Part shown: in pieces, positions 19,017-27,427 of the stretch | How positions within the stretch are numbered: position 1 is the stretch's first letter | Layout of the letters: every line of letters begins with the position of its first letter | Assembly: GCF_002259485.1 (NCBI RefSeq) | Contig: NZ_NPGA01000019.1 | Coordinates: 186,001 to 250,000 of the forward strand | Source: Rhodococcus sp. 14-1411-2a | Lineage (GTDB): Bacteria; Actinomycetota; Actinomycetes; Mycobacteriales; Mycobacteriaceae | Reading direction: 5' to 3' | DNA length: 64,000 nt | The notes under the pieces: generated by a model | Told to the model about the DNA's origin: nothing | The model's database searches: none | The model's input: only the letters and a program-made list of their open reading frames with translations | Program-made: the position numbers and the translations under genes

Positions 19017-19855
19017 GCTGGCGTATGCGTGTCGTGCACACCACGGGCTATCAGTACGACGCACCGGTGACGTCGTCGTACAACGAGGCTCGGTTGACGC
19101 CGCGAAGTGACAATCGGCAGAACGTGATTCTGAACCGAGTCGAGACCAACCCGGTGACGCGTTCCTACCGCTACACCGACTACTGGGGCACAGCGGTGAC
19201 GGCGTTCGATCTGCACGCACCGCACACCGAGCTGGAGGTCACCGGATCGTCGGTGGTCGAGACCGATCCCTTCGTCTACCCGGACGAGAACGCCTCCTGG
19301 GAGGAACTCGCGAGCGAGCCGGTCATCGACCGTTTCAACGAGGTCCTCGACAACACCGAATACGTGCCGAAGAACAGGCAACTCGCATCGGTGGCGAAGA
19401 AGCTGTCGAAGGGCCTACCGCCACAGGAATCGGTGGTGGAGATCTCCAACTGGGTCAACCAGGAGATGTCCTACGTGCCGGGAACCACCGGCGTGCACAC
19501 CTCGGCCGTGGAAGCGTGGTCGGAAAAGAAGGGCGTCTGTCAGGACTACGCCCACCTGACGCTGCTGATGCTGCGCAGCATCGGTATCCCCAGCCGGTAC
19601 GTCTCGGGTTACCTGCATCCCAAGAAACAGGCCGCGATCGGTGCGACGGTGGAGGGTCAGAGCCACGCGTGGATCGAGGCCTGGACCGGTGCGTGGTGGG
19701 GCTACGACCCGACCAACGCCATCGCCGTCAACGAGCAGCACGTGTCGGTCGGACTCGGCCGCGACTACGCCGACGTGCCGCCGCTCAAGGGCATCTTCTC
19801 CGGCGGCGGTTCGACGGCCCTCGACGTGGTCGTGGAGATCACCCGGTTGGCGTGA
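19013..19855 (+). CDS. Transglutaminase-like cysteine protease family protein
   Basis: A 280-residue protein with an N-terminal beta-rich domain starting at VVHTTGYQYD and a transglutaminase-like core. The nucleophile is the Cys in KKGVCQDYAHLTLL near residue 175, the His is in QSHAWIEAW near 217, and the Asp is in YDPTNAIAV near 232, so the triad is intact. No signal peptide is seen, so it is likely cytosolic. Such proteins in this operon type are thought to be amidases or peptidases rather than cross-linking enzymes. The GTG at 19013 overlaps the previous stop; ATG 19025 is an alternative. Confidence 0.88.
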   Translation: MSWRMRVVHTTGYQYDAPVTSSYNEARLTPRSDNRQNVILNRVETNPVTRSYRYTDYWGTAVTAFDLHAPHTELEVTGSSVVETDPFVYPDENASWEELASEPVIDRFNEVLDNTEYVPKNRQLASVAKKLSKGLPPQESVVEISNWVNQEMSYVPGTTGVHTSAVEAWSEKKGVCQDYAHLTLLMLRSIGIPSRYVSGYLHPKKQAAIGATVEGQSHAWIEAWTGAWWGYDPTNAIAVNEQHVSVGLGRDYADVPPLKGIFSGGGSTALDVVVEITRLA

Positions 19856-19863
19856 GCCTGGTA

Positions 19864-19897
19864 CGCGTTGTGCGCCCGTTCGTGGGCGCACAACGCG
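19864..19897. terminator. Bidirectional hairpin between convergent genes
   Basis: A perfect 14-base stem (19864-19877 with 19884-19897, loop GTTCGT) lies between the transglutaminase stop and the end of the PemK-like gene. There is no strong T run on either side, but the position and stability suggest it ends transcription from both directions. Confidence 0.7.
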
Positions 19898-19903
19898 CAC
19901 CCA

Positions 19904-20473
19904 TCAGTTCCAGCCGAAGTCGCGGCGCAATCTCTGTGCGACGGAATCGAATTGGGGCTTGCTCAGAATCGCACCCTCGCGTCGGATGCCGTCCTCGGGC
20001 ACGTCGAGCACTCGATCCAGACGAATCCAGCTCGGTCGGCCTTCGGCGTCCCACGGACCGGACCCGATCGACTGCCAGTCACGGTCTCCGTCGCGGCTGC
20101 TCTGACTCGACAACATCAGGCCGAGCAGATCGTTGCCCTCGCGGCCGATGACCAACACCGGGCGGTCCTTGCCCTGGCTGGCGTCCTCCTCGTAGGTGAC
20201 CCAGGTCCAGACGATTTCGCCGGGGTCGGCCTTGCCGTCCAGGTCGGGGGAGTACTCGATGCTGCGGGCGCGTTGCGCCGTGGGCCTTGTCTGCGACGCC
20301 ACCGGTCGCCCCGGACGAGGAGTCGGAGCAGACGTGCGTGTGGCCGTCCCGCTGATCGCGTCCTTGCCCTTCTGCAGGGCTCCGGACTTCTGTAATTGAC
20401 GCAGCAGTCGGGGACCCTCGCGCATCGCGATCTTGCTCAGTTCCTTGCCGAATCTGCTCCAGTTGCCAGCCAT
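19904..20473 (-). CDS. PemK/MazF-like protein with basic N-terminal extension, no antitoxin
   Basis: Of the 189 residues the C-terminal 110 form a PemK/MazF-like fold: GEIVWTWVTYEED, KDRPVLVIGREGNDLLGLMLSS and LDRVLDVPEDGIRREGAILS correspond to the toxin core strands. The first 75 residues are basic and Ala/Arg/Pro-rich, probably disordered. MazF toxins are mRNA endoribonucleases, but no antitoxin gene is adjacent on either side, and homologues sit alone next to lepA in related actinobacteria. It may be a housekeeping nuclease or an RNA-binding relative rather than a toxin. TACACT ends six bases before the ATG, so the mRNA may be leaderless. Confidence 0.8.
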   Translation of the reverse strand: MAGNWSRFGKELSKIAMREGPRLLRQLQKSGALQKGKDAISGTATRTSAPTPRPGRPVASQTRPTAQRARSIEYSPDLDGKADPGEIVWTWVTYEEDASQGKDRPVLVIGREGNDLLGLMLSSQSSRDGDRDWQSIGSGPWDAEGRPSWIRLDRVLDVPEDGIRREGAILSKPQFDSVAQRLRRDFGWN

Positions 20474-20479
20474 GCGGCG

Positions 20480-20485
20480 AGTGTA
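20480..20485 (-). promoter_or_regulatory. Predicted -10 element of the PemK-like gene (TACACT)
   Basis: On the minus strand TACACT ends six bases before the ATG at 20473. No Shine-Dalgarno sequence lies between them. Confidence 0.45.
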
Positions 20486-20629
20486 GCGATGCAGACTCTG
20501 CTGCTCATCGCCCGAACCGCGGCGACGAGAACACCCGAGTCGGACAGCCGGGGACGGCGCACCGTTCTCGGCGTGGGACGATAGGGAAACCCGTTCGCTC
20601 ATTTCGAACACGCCAGCCGAAGGATACGA

Positions 20630-22471
20630 GTGCCCAGCTTCGCCGACACGACGTTCACCGATCCGTCCAGGATCAGGAACTTCTGCATCATCGCCCACAT
20701 CGACCACGGCAAGTCGACGCTGGCCGACCGGATGTTGCAGCTCACGGGCGTCGTCGACGACCGGTCGATGCGCGCTCAGTACCTGGACCGGATGGATATC
20801 GAGCGCGAGCGTGGCATCACCATCAAGGCGCAGAACGTCCGGCTCCCGTGGGTCGTCGACGGCGAGGAATTCGTGCTGCACCTCATCGACACGCCCGGCC
20901 ACGTCGACTTCACCTACGAGGTATCGCGCGCCCTCGAGGCCTGCGAAGGTGCAGTGCTGCTCGTCGACGCCGCGCAGGGCATCGAGGCGCAGACGCTCGC
21001 GAACCTCTACCTCGCTCTCGACAAAGAGCTCACCATCATCCCGGTGCTGAACAAGATCGACCTGCCCGCCGCCGACCCGGACCGCTACGCCGCCGAGATC
21101 GCCCACATCATCGGGTGCGAGGCCGACGACGTGCTCCGCGTGTCCGGTAAGACGGGTGTGGGCGTCGAGGAACTTCTCAACGAGGTCGTCAAGCTGGTTC
21201 CGGCCCCGGTCGGCAACCCGGACGGGCCTGCCCGCGCGATGATCTTCGACTCGGTCTACGACACCTACCGCGGCGTCGTCACCTACGTTCGCGTGGTCGA
21301 CGGTGCGCTGAATCCGCGCGAGAAGGTCACGATGATGTCGACCGGCTCGACGCACGAGCTGCTCGAGGTCGGGATCGTCTCACCCGATCCGAAGGCGACC
21401 AAGGGCCTGGGCGTCGGCGAAGTGGGGTACCTCATCACCGGCGTGAAGGACGTCCGCCAGTCGAAGGTCGGCGATACCGTCACCACCTTCCGCAAGGGTG
21501 CGACCGAGCCGCTCACCGGTTACCGCGAGCCCCGTCCGATGGTGTACTCGGGCCTCTATCCGCTCGACGGTTCGGATTACCCCGACCTGCGTGACGCTCT
21601 CGAGAAGCTGCAGCTCAACGACGCGGCACTGACGTACGAGCCGGAGACGTCGGTGGCTCTCGGCTTCGGTTTTCGCTGCGGCTTCCTCGGTCTGCTGCAC
21701 ATGGAGATCACCCGCGAGCGGCTCGAGCGAGAGTTCAACCTGGACCTGATCTCGACGTCGCCGAACGTGGTCTACCGCGTCGAGATGGAAGACGGTGCCG
21801 AGCACATCGTGACCAACCCGTCGTACTGGCCCGAGGGCAAAGCGCGCGAAGTGTTCGAGCCGATGGTCAAGTGCACCATCATCTCGCCGAGCGAATTCAT
21901 CGGTTCCATCATGGAACTGTGCCAGGGACGACGCGGAGAACTCGGGGGCATGGACTATCTGTCCGAGACCCGCGTCGAGCTGCGGTACACCATTCCCATG
22001 GCCGAGATCATCTTCGACTTCTTCGACATCCTGAAGTCCCGAACACGCGGATACGCCAGCCTCGACTACGAGGAGATCGGCGAGCAGAGCGGTGCGCTGG
22101 TCAAGGTCGACATCCTGCTGCAGGGTGAGGCCGTCGATGCGTTCTCGGCGATCGTGCACAAGGACGCTGCTGCGGCCTACGGCAACAAGATGACGACCAA
22201 GCTCAAGGAACTGATCCCGCGCCAGCAGTTCGAGGTGCCGATCCAGGCCGCCATCGGATCTCGCATCATCGCCCGCGAGAACATCCGCGCGATCCGCAAG
22301 GACGTGCTGGCCAAGTGCTACGGCGGCGACATCAGCCGTAAGCGCAAGCTGCTCGAGAAGCAGAAAGAGGGCAAGAAGCGGATGAAGACGATCGGCCGCG
22401 TCGAGGTGCCACAGGAAGCCTTTGTCGCCGCGTTGTCGTCGGAATCCTCGTCGGACAAGCCCAAGAAGTAA
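20630..22471 (+). CDS. lepA: Elongation factor 4 (LepA)
   Basis: EF-4 is a ribosomal GTPase that affects initiation and back-translocation. The 613 residues include P-loop AHIDHGKS near 22-29, switch [17 protein letters not shown], and NKID for guanine specificity. LepA-specific C-terminal blocks follow: [20 protein letters not shown], read in parts, and [10 protein letters not shown]. The GTG at 20630 has GAAGGA seven bases upstream. The 155-base gap before it separates it from the divergent PemK-like gene. Confidence 0.97.
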   Translation: MPSFADTTFTDPSRIRNFCIIAHIDHGKSTLADRMLQLTGVVDDRSMRAQYLDRMDIERERGITIKAQNVRLPWVVDGEEFVLHLIDTPGHVDFTYEVSRALEACEGAVLLVDAAQGIEAQTLANLYLALDKELTIIPVLNKIDLPAADPDRYAAEIAHIIGCEADDVLRVSGKTGVGVEELLNEVVKLVPAPVGNPDGPARAMIFDSVYDTYRGVVTYVRVVDGALNPREKVTMMSTGSTHELLEVGIVSPDPKATKGLGVGEVGYLITGVKDVRQSKVGDTVTTFRKGATEPLTGYREPRPMVYSGLYPLDGSDYPDLRDALEKLQLNDAALTYEPETSVALGFGFRCGFLGLLHMEITRERLEREFNLDLISTSPNVVYRVEMEDGAEHIVTNPSYWPEGKAREVFEPMVKCTIISPSEFIGSIMELCQGRRGELGGMDYLSETRVELRYTIPMAEIIFDFFDILKSRTRGYASLDYEEIGEQSGALVKVDILLQGEAVDAFSAIVHKDAAAAYGNKMTTKLKELIPRQQFEVPIQAAIGSRIIARENIRAIRKDVLAKCYGGDISRKRKLLEKQKEGKKRMKTIGRVEVPQEAFVAALSSESSSDKPKK

Positions 22472-22491
22472 CCTCACACCCTTTCTGTCGA

Positions 22492-22529
22492 CTGCACGCC
22501 CCTGCTCACATCGGAGCCGGGGCGCGCAG
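22492..22529 (+). terminator. Possible hairpin terminator after lepA
   Basis: Bases 22492-22502 pair with 22519-22529 (11 base pairs with one G-T) twenty bases after the lepA stop. There is no T run behind it, so termination is only suggested. Confidence 0.4.
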
Positions 22530-22583
22530 TTGTCAGTGAGGGCGCGCGGTCCCCACCACATCCAGCCGCGCATGGCGGGCGAG

Positions 22584-22589
22584 TACATT
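22584..22589 (+). promoter_or_regulatory. Predicted -10 element of nitronate monooxygenase (TACATT)
   Basis: TACATT ends eight bases before the GTG at 22598 and no Shine-Dalgarno sequence is seen, so a leaderless transcript is likely. Confidence 0.45.
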
Positions 22590-22597
22590 TCGAACCT

Positions 22598-23605
22598 GTG
22601 ACGACGCCGATTCTGAAGCAGCTGCGTGTTCCCGTTGTCGGTGCGCCGATGGCAGGCGGCCCGAGTACTCCCGAACTCGCCCGTGCGGTGTCGGAGGCAG
22701 GTGGGCTGGGCATGATCGCCGGTGCGCTGTTGACACCCGAAGCCTTTGCGGCGCAGATCGATTCGGTGCGCGATCTGCTGTTCGGTGTCAATCTCTTTCT
22801 GCCGGAGGAGCCATCGGGTGCGGATGTGGCGTCCTATGCCGAGCACCTGACGTCCTGGTTCGAGCGTTTCGATGCGGAGCCGGGAGAGTTGGTGCGCCGG
22901 GACGACTTCTACGCCGAGAAGTTCGCCTGGCTGCTGGCACACCCGGTACCGCTGGTGTCGAGTACGTTCGCGACGTTCGACGCGGATGAAGTCGCCCAGT
23001 TGCACGCCGTGGGGACCGAGGTGTGGGCCACCGTCGCCACCGCGTCGGACGCATCGGTGGCCACCGCGAACGGGGTGGACGCGCTCGTGGTGCAGGGACC
23101 CGAAGCGGGCGGGCACCGAGGCACGTTCGACGGGTCGGCCCCGGACGAACCACTGACCGAACAGCTGCTCGCAGTGCGCGAGACATCCGACCTACCGCGA
23201 ATCGCCGCGGGGGGACTGATGGACGGCAACGACATTGCGCCACTGCTCGATTCGGGTCTTGCGCACGCGGCTCAGCTAGGTACGGCGTTGTTGAACACAC
23301 CCGAGGCCGGCACCAAACCCGTACACCGTGAGCAACTGACGCTTGCTCCCGACACTGCGGTGACCAGGGCATTCTCCGGCCGCCCTGCGCGGGGTCTGGT
23401 GAACGAGTTCATGCGCGAGAACTCCGATGTCGCACCGCTGGCGTACCCCGATCTGCACTACTTGACGGCGCCGATGCGCGCGAAGGCCGCAGCGGCGGGA
23501 GACCCGTCGGGACTGTCGATGTGGGCCGGCACCGGTCATCGCCGGGCACAGGCGAAGCCCGCGGCCGAGCTGATCGCCGAATGGGCGAGGCAACTCGGCC
23601 GCTGA
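22598..23605 (+). CDS. Nitronate monooxygenase (2-nitropropane dioxygenase family)
   Basis: An FMN-dependent TIM-barrel protein of 335 residues that oxidises alkyl nitronates; many homologues act on propionate-3-nitronate. Family blocks are RVPVVGAPMAGGPSTPELA at the N terminus, LVVQGPEAGGHRGTF in the phosphate/substrate region with the catalytic-type His, and IAAGGLMDGNDIAPLLDSGL plus GTALLNTPEAG near the FMN phosphate site. The GTG start has a -10-like element eight bases upstream. It ends ten bases from the convergent trehalase gene. Confidence 0.88.
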   Translation: MTTPILKQLRVPVVGAPMAGGPSTPELARAVSEAGGLGMIAGALLTPEAFAAQIDSVRDLLFGVNLFLPEEPSGADVASYAEHLTSWFERFDAEPGELVRRDDFYAEKFAWLLAHPVPLVSSTFATFDADEVAQLHAVGTEVWATVATASDASVATANGVDALVVQGPEAGGHRGTFDGSAPDEPLTEQLLAVRETSDLPRIAAGGLMDGNDIAPLLDSGLAHAAQLGTALLNTPEAGTKPVHREQLTLAPDTAVTRAFSGRPARGLVNEFMRENSDVAPLAYPDLHYLTAPMRAKAAAAGDPSGLSMWAGTGHRRAQAKPAAELIAEWARQLGR

Positions 23606-23615
23606 GCCCTCCCTC

Positions 23616-25661
23616 TCAGGGGTTGGAGTGGGCGGGCTGGAAGTGCCCTGCCACCTGAGCTTCCTCGGCGCGGATGACGTGCACCACCGCGTTGATGAGT
23701 GCGAGGTGGGTGAATGCCTGCGGGAAGTTACCGAGGTGACGGCCGGTGCGGTGGTCGATCTCCTCGGCGTAGAGCTTGAGTGGGCTCGCGTACCCCAACA
23801 GACGCTCGCAGAGGTGCTTGGCGCGAGGGAGCTCACCGATCTCGACCAGCGCCGACACGAGCCAGAAGGAGCAGATCGTGAACGTACCTTCCTCACCCGC
23901 CAGACCGTCGTCGGTGGTGTCGGTTCGGTAGCGCAGGACCAGGCCGTCCTCGGTCAGCTCGTCGGCAATGGCGAGCACTGTCGCGCGGATGCGTTCGTCC
24001 TCGGCAGGCAGGAATCGAAGCAGCGGTGCGAGCAGCAGTGACGCATCCAGCGACGGGTCACCGTAGCGCTGAGTGAGGACACCCCGAGAATCGGTGCCGT
24101 TCTCGAGAATGTCCGCCTTGATCTCGTCGGCGATTTCGTTCCACTTGGCCGAATACTCCTTCTCGCCGTGGATGTCGGCGAGCTTGGCCCCGCGGTCGAG
24201 TGCGACCCAGCACATGAGCTTCGAGGAGGTGAAGTGCTGCGGTTCACCGCGCACCTCCCAGATGCCGCGATCGGGCTTGCGCCAGTTGGCGATCGCCTCC
24301 TCCACCTGTCGCTTGAGCAGGGGCCACAGGAATTCGGGGACGTGCTCGCGCGACTTGACGTGCAGATACACCGAGTCGAGCATCGTGCCCCAGATGTCGT
24401 GCTGCTCTTGGTCGTAGGCTCCGTTGCCGATACGTACCGGACGTGCGCCGTCGTATCCGGACAGGTGCGGCAACTCGCTCTCGTCGAGTGTCTTCTCGCC
24501 GCCGATGCCGTACATGACCTGGAGCGGATTGACCTCGCCGTTCGCCGTTGTCGCCACATCGGACATGAACGCGAAGAAGTCGTTGGCCTCCCGGTCGAGT
24601 CCGAGTGTGTAGAGGCCCCACAGTGCGAACGTCGAGTCGCGTACCCACGTGTAGCGGTAGTCCCAGTTCCGTTCTCCACCCGGTGTTTCCGGAAGCGAGG
24701 TGGTCGACGCCGCCAGCAGCGCACCGGTGGGGGCGTAGGTCAGTCCCTTGAGCGTCAGGGCACTGCGCTGCAGGTAGCCCCGCCACGGGTGATCGGGGAA
24801 TCGGCCGATCGTGATCCACTGCCGCCAGCATTCGGACGTGCGCCACATCTTGTCCGCGGCCTCCTCGAACGTCTGCGGCGCAGGCAGATCCGACCACGAC
24901 AGAGCGACGAACACGTTGTCGCCCTCCGTCATTCGAGTGCGGGCGCGGGCTTCACGTCCTTCGATGCCGATGCGGAGATTGGTGGTCAGCTTCAATGTGG
25001 GCTGATCGCCGCCCGCACTGGCTTCGCAGGTGGCGGTGGTCTCCTCGTACACCTTGCCGGTGTACTCCCACTTCGCCGGCGCGCGGTGGTAGTCGAAGGC
25101 GGGCTCGCAGCTCATCTCGAGTTCGACTGTGCCGCTGACGCACTTGATGGTGCGCAGCAGGATGTGTTCGGCGTCCCAGTCGCTCGGTGCGCGCTTGTGA
25201 GTGCGAGAGCGTTGATCGGTGTTGTGCCACGGTCCCATGACGAGTGCGTCGCGGACGATGAGCCAACCGGTCTCGGTCTGCCACGTCGTCTCGACGATCA
25301 GGCCACCGGGCAGATACCGCCGTGCCGCGGGGACCGATTGACCGTACGGCCCGACACGGAAATGGCCTGCGCTGCGATCGAGAACCGCGCCGAAGATGCT
25401 GGGGGAGTCCGGCCGAGGCACGCACATCCACTCGACCGATCCGTTTCGAGCGATCAAGCAGGTCGTCTCGCAGTCCGAGAGGAACGCATAGTCGTCGATC
25501 GGCGGAAAGGCGCTCCGGTAGGACGTCAGGGTGGACACCGGTGCGTCGGTGCTGCCCAACGCTCCCTGGACCTCGACCCCGCCCAAACCTGGATGCCCCG
25601 ACCCCATGGCGGGCTCGTCGGCCACCGGGGGCACTGGCGAAAGATCTTCGTATGCCGTCAT
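23616..25661 (-). CDS. Glycoside hydrolase family 15 protein, probable trehalase
   Basis: The 681-residue enzyme has an N-terminal beta-sandwich (DDYAFLSDCETTCLIARNGS) and an (alpha/alpha)6 barrel. GERNWDYRYTWVRDSTFALW and GIWEVRGEPQHFTSSKLMCW (with the likely catalytic Glu) identify GH15, and GNFPQAFTHLALINAV is the family's C-terminal block. Mycobacterial homologues of this length in the same neighbourhood hydrolyse alpha,alpha-trehalose to glucose, so trehalase is preferred over glucoamylase. The ATG at 25661 precedes TAYEDLSPV; an upstream in-frame GTG would add twelve residues. No signal peptide is present. Confidence 0.85.
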   Translation of the reverse strand: MTAYEDLSPVPPVADEPAMGSGHPGLGGVEVQGALGSTDAPVSTLTSYRSAFPPIDDYAFLSDCETTCLIARNGSVEWMCVPRPDSPSIFGAVLDRSAGHFRVGPYGQSVPAARRYLPGGLIVETTWQTETGWLIVRDALVMGPWHNTDQRSRTHKRAPSDWDAEHILLRTIKCVSGTVELEMSCEPAFDYHRAPAKWEYTGKVYEETTATCEASAGGDQPTLKLTTNLRIGIEGREARARTRMTEGDNVFVALSWSDLPAPQTFEEAADKMWRTSECWRQWITIGRFPDHPWRGYLQRSALTLKGLTYAPTGALLAASTTSLPETPGGERNWDYRYTWVRDSTFALWGLYTLGLDREANDFFAFMSDVATTANGEVNPLQVMYGIGGEKTLDESELPHLSGYDGARPVRIGNGAYDQEQHDIWGTMLDSVYLHVKSREHVPEFLWPLLKRQVEEAIANWRKPDRGIWEVRGEPQHFTSSKLMCWVALDRGAKLADIHGEKEYSAKWNEIADEIKADILENGTDSRGVLTQRYGDPSLDASLLLAPLLRFLPAEDERIRATVLAIADELTEDGLVLRYRTDTTDDGLAGEEGTFTICSFWLVSALVEIGELPRAKHLCERLLGYASPLKLYAEEIDHRTGRHLGNFPQAFTHLALINAVVHVIRAEEAQVAGHFQPAHSNP

Positions 25662-25742
25662 GGCGTAATCATCGACCGATAGATGGCATGCGTCCACTGC
25701 TGGTCGTCGATCGGCGTGGCGTGAGAGCGGAACGAGCTGGTT

Positions 25743-25748
25743 TAAGCT
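25743..25748 (+). promoter_or_regulatory. Predicted -10 element (TAAGCT) of the small membrane protein genes
   Basis: TAAGCT ends six bases before the GTG at 25755. A GAGG immediately before the GTG is too close to act as a ribosome-binding site, so leaderless initiation is likely. Confidence 0.4.
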
Positions 25749-25754
25749 GCGAGG

Positions 25755-25988
25755 GTGGAATCGATCGCACGCTGGTGGGACGGCGTCGAACTGTGGGTGA
25801 CGGGTTTGCCGTTCGTGCCGCAGTCGGTAGTCGTGCTGCTGGTCATCGTGCCTACCGCGTTCCTGCTGGCACGAGTGTTCGATCGTGTGCTCGCGGTGGT
25901 TCTGCACGTGCTCGGGCGTGATGCACGGGCGGCTCGCGATGCGGAGCCGACGGGTGCGGCCACCACTACGACGAAGGATGGACAGTAA
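25755..25988 (+). CDS. Small membrane protein, 77 residues, unknown function
   Basis: I do not recognise a family. Residues 20-48 (LPFVPQSVVVLLVIVPTAFLL onward) form one membrane helix. A short helix with charged ends precedes it, and a hydrophilic Ala/Thr-rich tail follows. It lies between the trehalase gene, which runs the other way, and the sulfate importer leader. Its stop overlaps by one base the ATG of an even smaller membrane peptide (TAATG), so both are probably co-translated. Confidence 0.65.
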   Translation: MESIARWWDGVELWVTGLPFVPQSVVVLLVIVPTAFLLARVFDRVLAVVLHVLGRDARAARDAEPTGAATTTTKDGQ

Positions 25989-26065
25989 TGCCACGGTCTC
26001 GGGTCACGTTGGCGCTCATCGCGCTGCTGGTGCTGGTTGTCATCGCCTGGTTGCTCACTAGATAG
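25988..26065 (+). CDS. Tiny single-pass membrane peptide, 25 residues
   Basis: ATG at 25988 overlaps the preceding stop (TAATG) and opens a 25-codon frame: four polar residues (PRSR), a continuous hydrophobic stretch VTLALIALLVLVVIAWLLT, and a final Arg before TAG. The overlap, positive-inside start and perfect membrane-helix length support a real peptide. Function is unknown; it may form a pair with the 77-residue protein. Confidence 0.55.
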   Translation: MPRSRVTLALIALLVLVVIAWLLTR

Positions 26066-26093
26066 CCGATTAGAGTCGGTCCGGAACCTCTGC

Positions 26094-26099
26094 TAGATT
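26094..26099 (+). promoter_or_regulatory. Predicted -10 element of the sulfate importer operon (TAGATT)
   Basis: TAGATT ends seven bases before the GTG of the Cys-containing leader frame at 26107, about 300 bases before subI. This places transcription start on the leader codon. Confidence 0.5.
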
Positions 26100-26106
26100 T
26101 CTGACC

Positions 26107-26196
26107 GTGTCTTCTGCCGCCGAGTATCGCGTCCGCCATCAGTTGGCGTTGATCGCTGTCGGCATGCTGGCAGTCGCCGATATCGACTGTTGTTGA
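26107..26196 (+). CDS. Leaderless cysteine leader peptide upstream of the sulfate importer operon
   Basis: A 29-codon frame starts at GTG 26107, seven bases after the -10 element TAGATT, and ends with Asp-Cys-Cys and TGA. There is no Shine-Dalgarno sequence, so it would be read from a leaderless mRNA. Mycobacteria are reported to use leaderless short frames with Cys codons near the end as cysteine-responsive attenuators of cysteine operons. The position before subI-cysTWA and the terminal Cys-Cys suit the same mechanism: slow reading of the Cys codons when cysteine is low would change access to downstream translation. The role here is inferred. Confidence 0.65.
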   Translation: MSSAAEYRVRHQLALIAVGMLAVADIDCC

Positions 26197-26301
26197 TTCT
26201 TTCCTTCGTCGAATCGGTTCCGTCGATCCGTTGCCCACGCGCCTACTTCTCGGGGCCGGGCGGTTCACGACGTACTTTCTGCCGCCCTCGGTGATCTCGC
26301 G

Positions 26302-26403
26302 ATGACTCGCGGCCACGGTGGTGCCCCGGTTCGACTTCGGGAATGTCGACCATGCCCAGTTCGTACTCATTGCACACTGTCACGAAAGGCCTTTTCTCGA
26401 TGA
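26302..26403 (+). CDS. Possible second leader frame coupled to subI, 33 codons
   Basis: ATG 26302 opens a 33-codon frame with Cys at positions 15, 18 and 24, and its TGA overlaps the subI ATG (ATGA). It has no clear ribosome-binding site. It could couple translation of the leader to subI, or be a chance frame across the spacer. The rest of the 26197-26399 spacer holds AAAGG ten bases before subI and no other gene. Confidence 0.3.
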   Translation: MTRGHGGAPVRLRECRPCPVRTHCTLSRKAFSR

Positions 26404-27422
26404 GGCACAGCTCTCGCTACCTGCTGACCACGTTCGCGGCTGTGGGAACCCTTCTGCTCACCGCATGCAACGGCGGATCCAGTGACGTCGTCGGCGGTGA
26501 GCCGGACACCGCGAGCGGCCCCGCACTGACCCTCGTGGGCTACGCCGTCCCCAAGAATGGTTGGGACGCAATCGGTCCCGCCTTCGCCGCAACCGAGGAC
26601 GGTGACGGAACGGCGATCAACGCGGACTACGGCGCATCGGGCAACCAGTCACGCAAGGTGGCCGACGGCGCACCCGCCGATATCGTCAACTTCTCGGTCG
26701 AGCCCGACATCACCCGTCTGGTGCAGGCTGGCAAGGTCGACGAGGACTGGAACCAGAATGCCTACGCCGGAGTGCCGTTCGGCTCCGTGGTGACGATCGT
26801 CGTGCGCGAAGGCAACCCCAAGAACATCCGTACCTGGGACGATTTGGTCAAGCCCGACGTTCAGGTCATCAGCCCCAGCCCGCTCAGTTCGGGTTCGGCC
26901 AAGTGGAACCTGCTCGCCCCCTACGCGGCGAAGAGCAACGGCGGACAGGACAAGCAGGCCGGTCTCGACTTCGTTCGCACCCTCGTTGCCGATCACTTCC
27001 CGGTTCAGCCCGAATCCGGCCGCGCCGCAACCGAAGCCTTTCTGCAGGGCCAGGGTGATGCGTTGCTCAGCTACGAGAACGAAGCACTCCTGATCGAGGA
27101 ACAGGGGCAGAGCGTGGAGCACGTCGACGTTCCCGTCACGTTCCGCATAGACAATCCCGTGGCAGTGATCAACGACAGCGCCAATCTCGATCGCGCCAAT
27201 GCGCTGAACGATTTCGTCTACACCGACGAGGGGCAGAAGATCTGGGCAGAGGCCGGCTTTCGCCCGACGAACCCGGACATCGCGTCGGAGTACTCCGACA
27301 AGTTCTTCACCCCCGAAAAGCTGTACACCATCGACGATCTCGGTGGCTGGACGCAGGTCGACGCGGACCTGTTCGGAGACAACGGTGCCATCGCCACGAT
27401 CTACCAAGACAGCACCAGGTAG
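26400..27422 (+). CDS. subI: Sulfate ABC transporter substrate-binding lipoprotein
   Basis: The 340-residue protein starts with a lipoprotein signal (RHSSRYLLTTFAAVGTLLLTAC, Cys at about 23), so it is anchored outside the membrane. YGASGNQSRKV near 80-90, and the C-terminal FVYTDEGQKIWAEAGFRP are typical of sulfate/thiosulfate-binding proteins. ATG 26400 is chosen because it directly precedes the signal peptide and follows AAAGG; an upstream ATG at 26343 would bury the signal. It heads subI-cysT-cysW-cysA. Expression is probably governed by the cysteine leader frame upstream. Confidence 0.93.
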   Translation: MRHSSRYLLTTFAAVGTLLLTACNGGSSDVVGGEPDTASGPALTLVGYAVPKNGWDAIGPAFAATEDGDGTAINADYGASGNQSRKVADGAPADIVNFSVEPDITRLVQAGKVDEDWNQNAYAGVPFGSVVTIVVREGNPKNIRTWDDLVKPDVQVISPSPLSSGSAKWNLLAPYAAKSNGGQDKQAGLDFVRTLVADHFPVQPESGRAATEAFLQGQGDALLSYENEALLIEEQGQSVEHVDVPVTFRIDNPVAVINDSANLDRANALNDFVYTDEGQKIWAEAGFRPTNPDIASEYSDKFFTPEKLYTIDDLGGWTQVDADLFGDNGAIATIYQDSTR

Positions 27423-27427
27423 CGATC

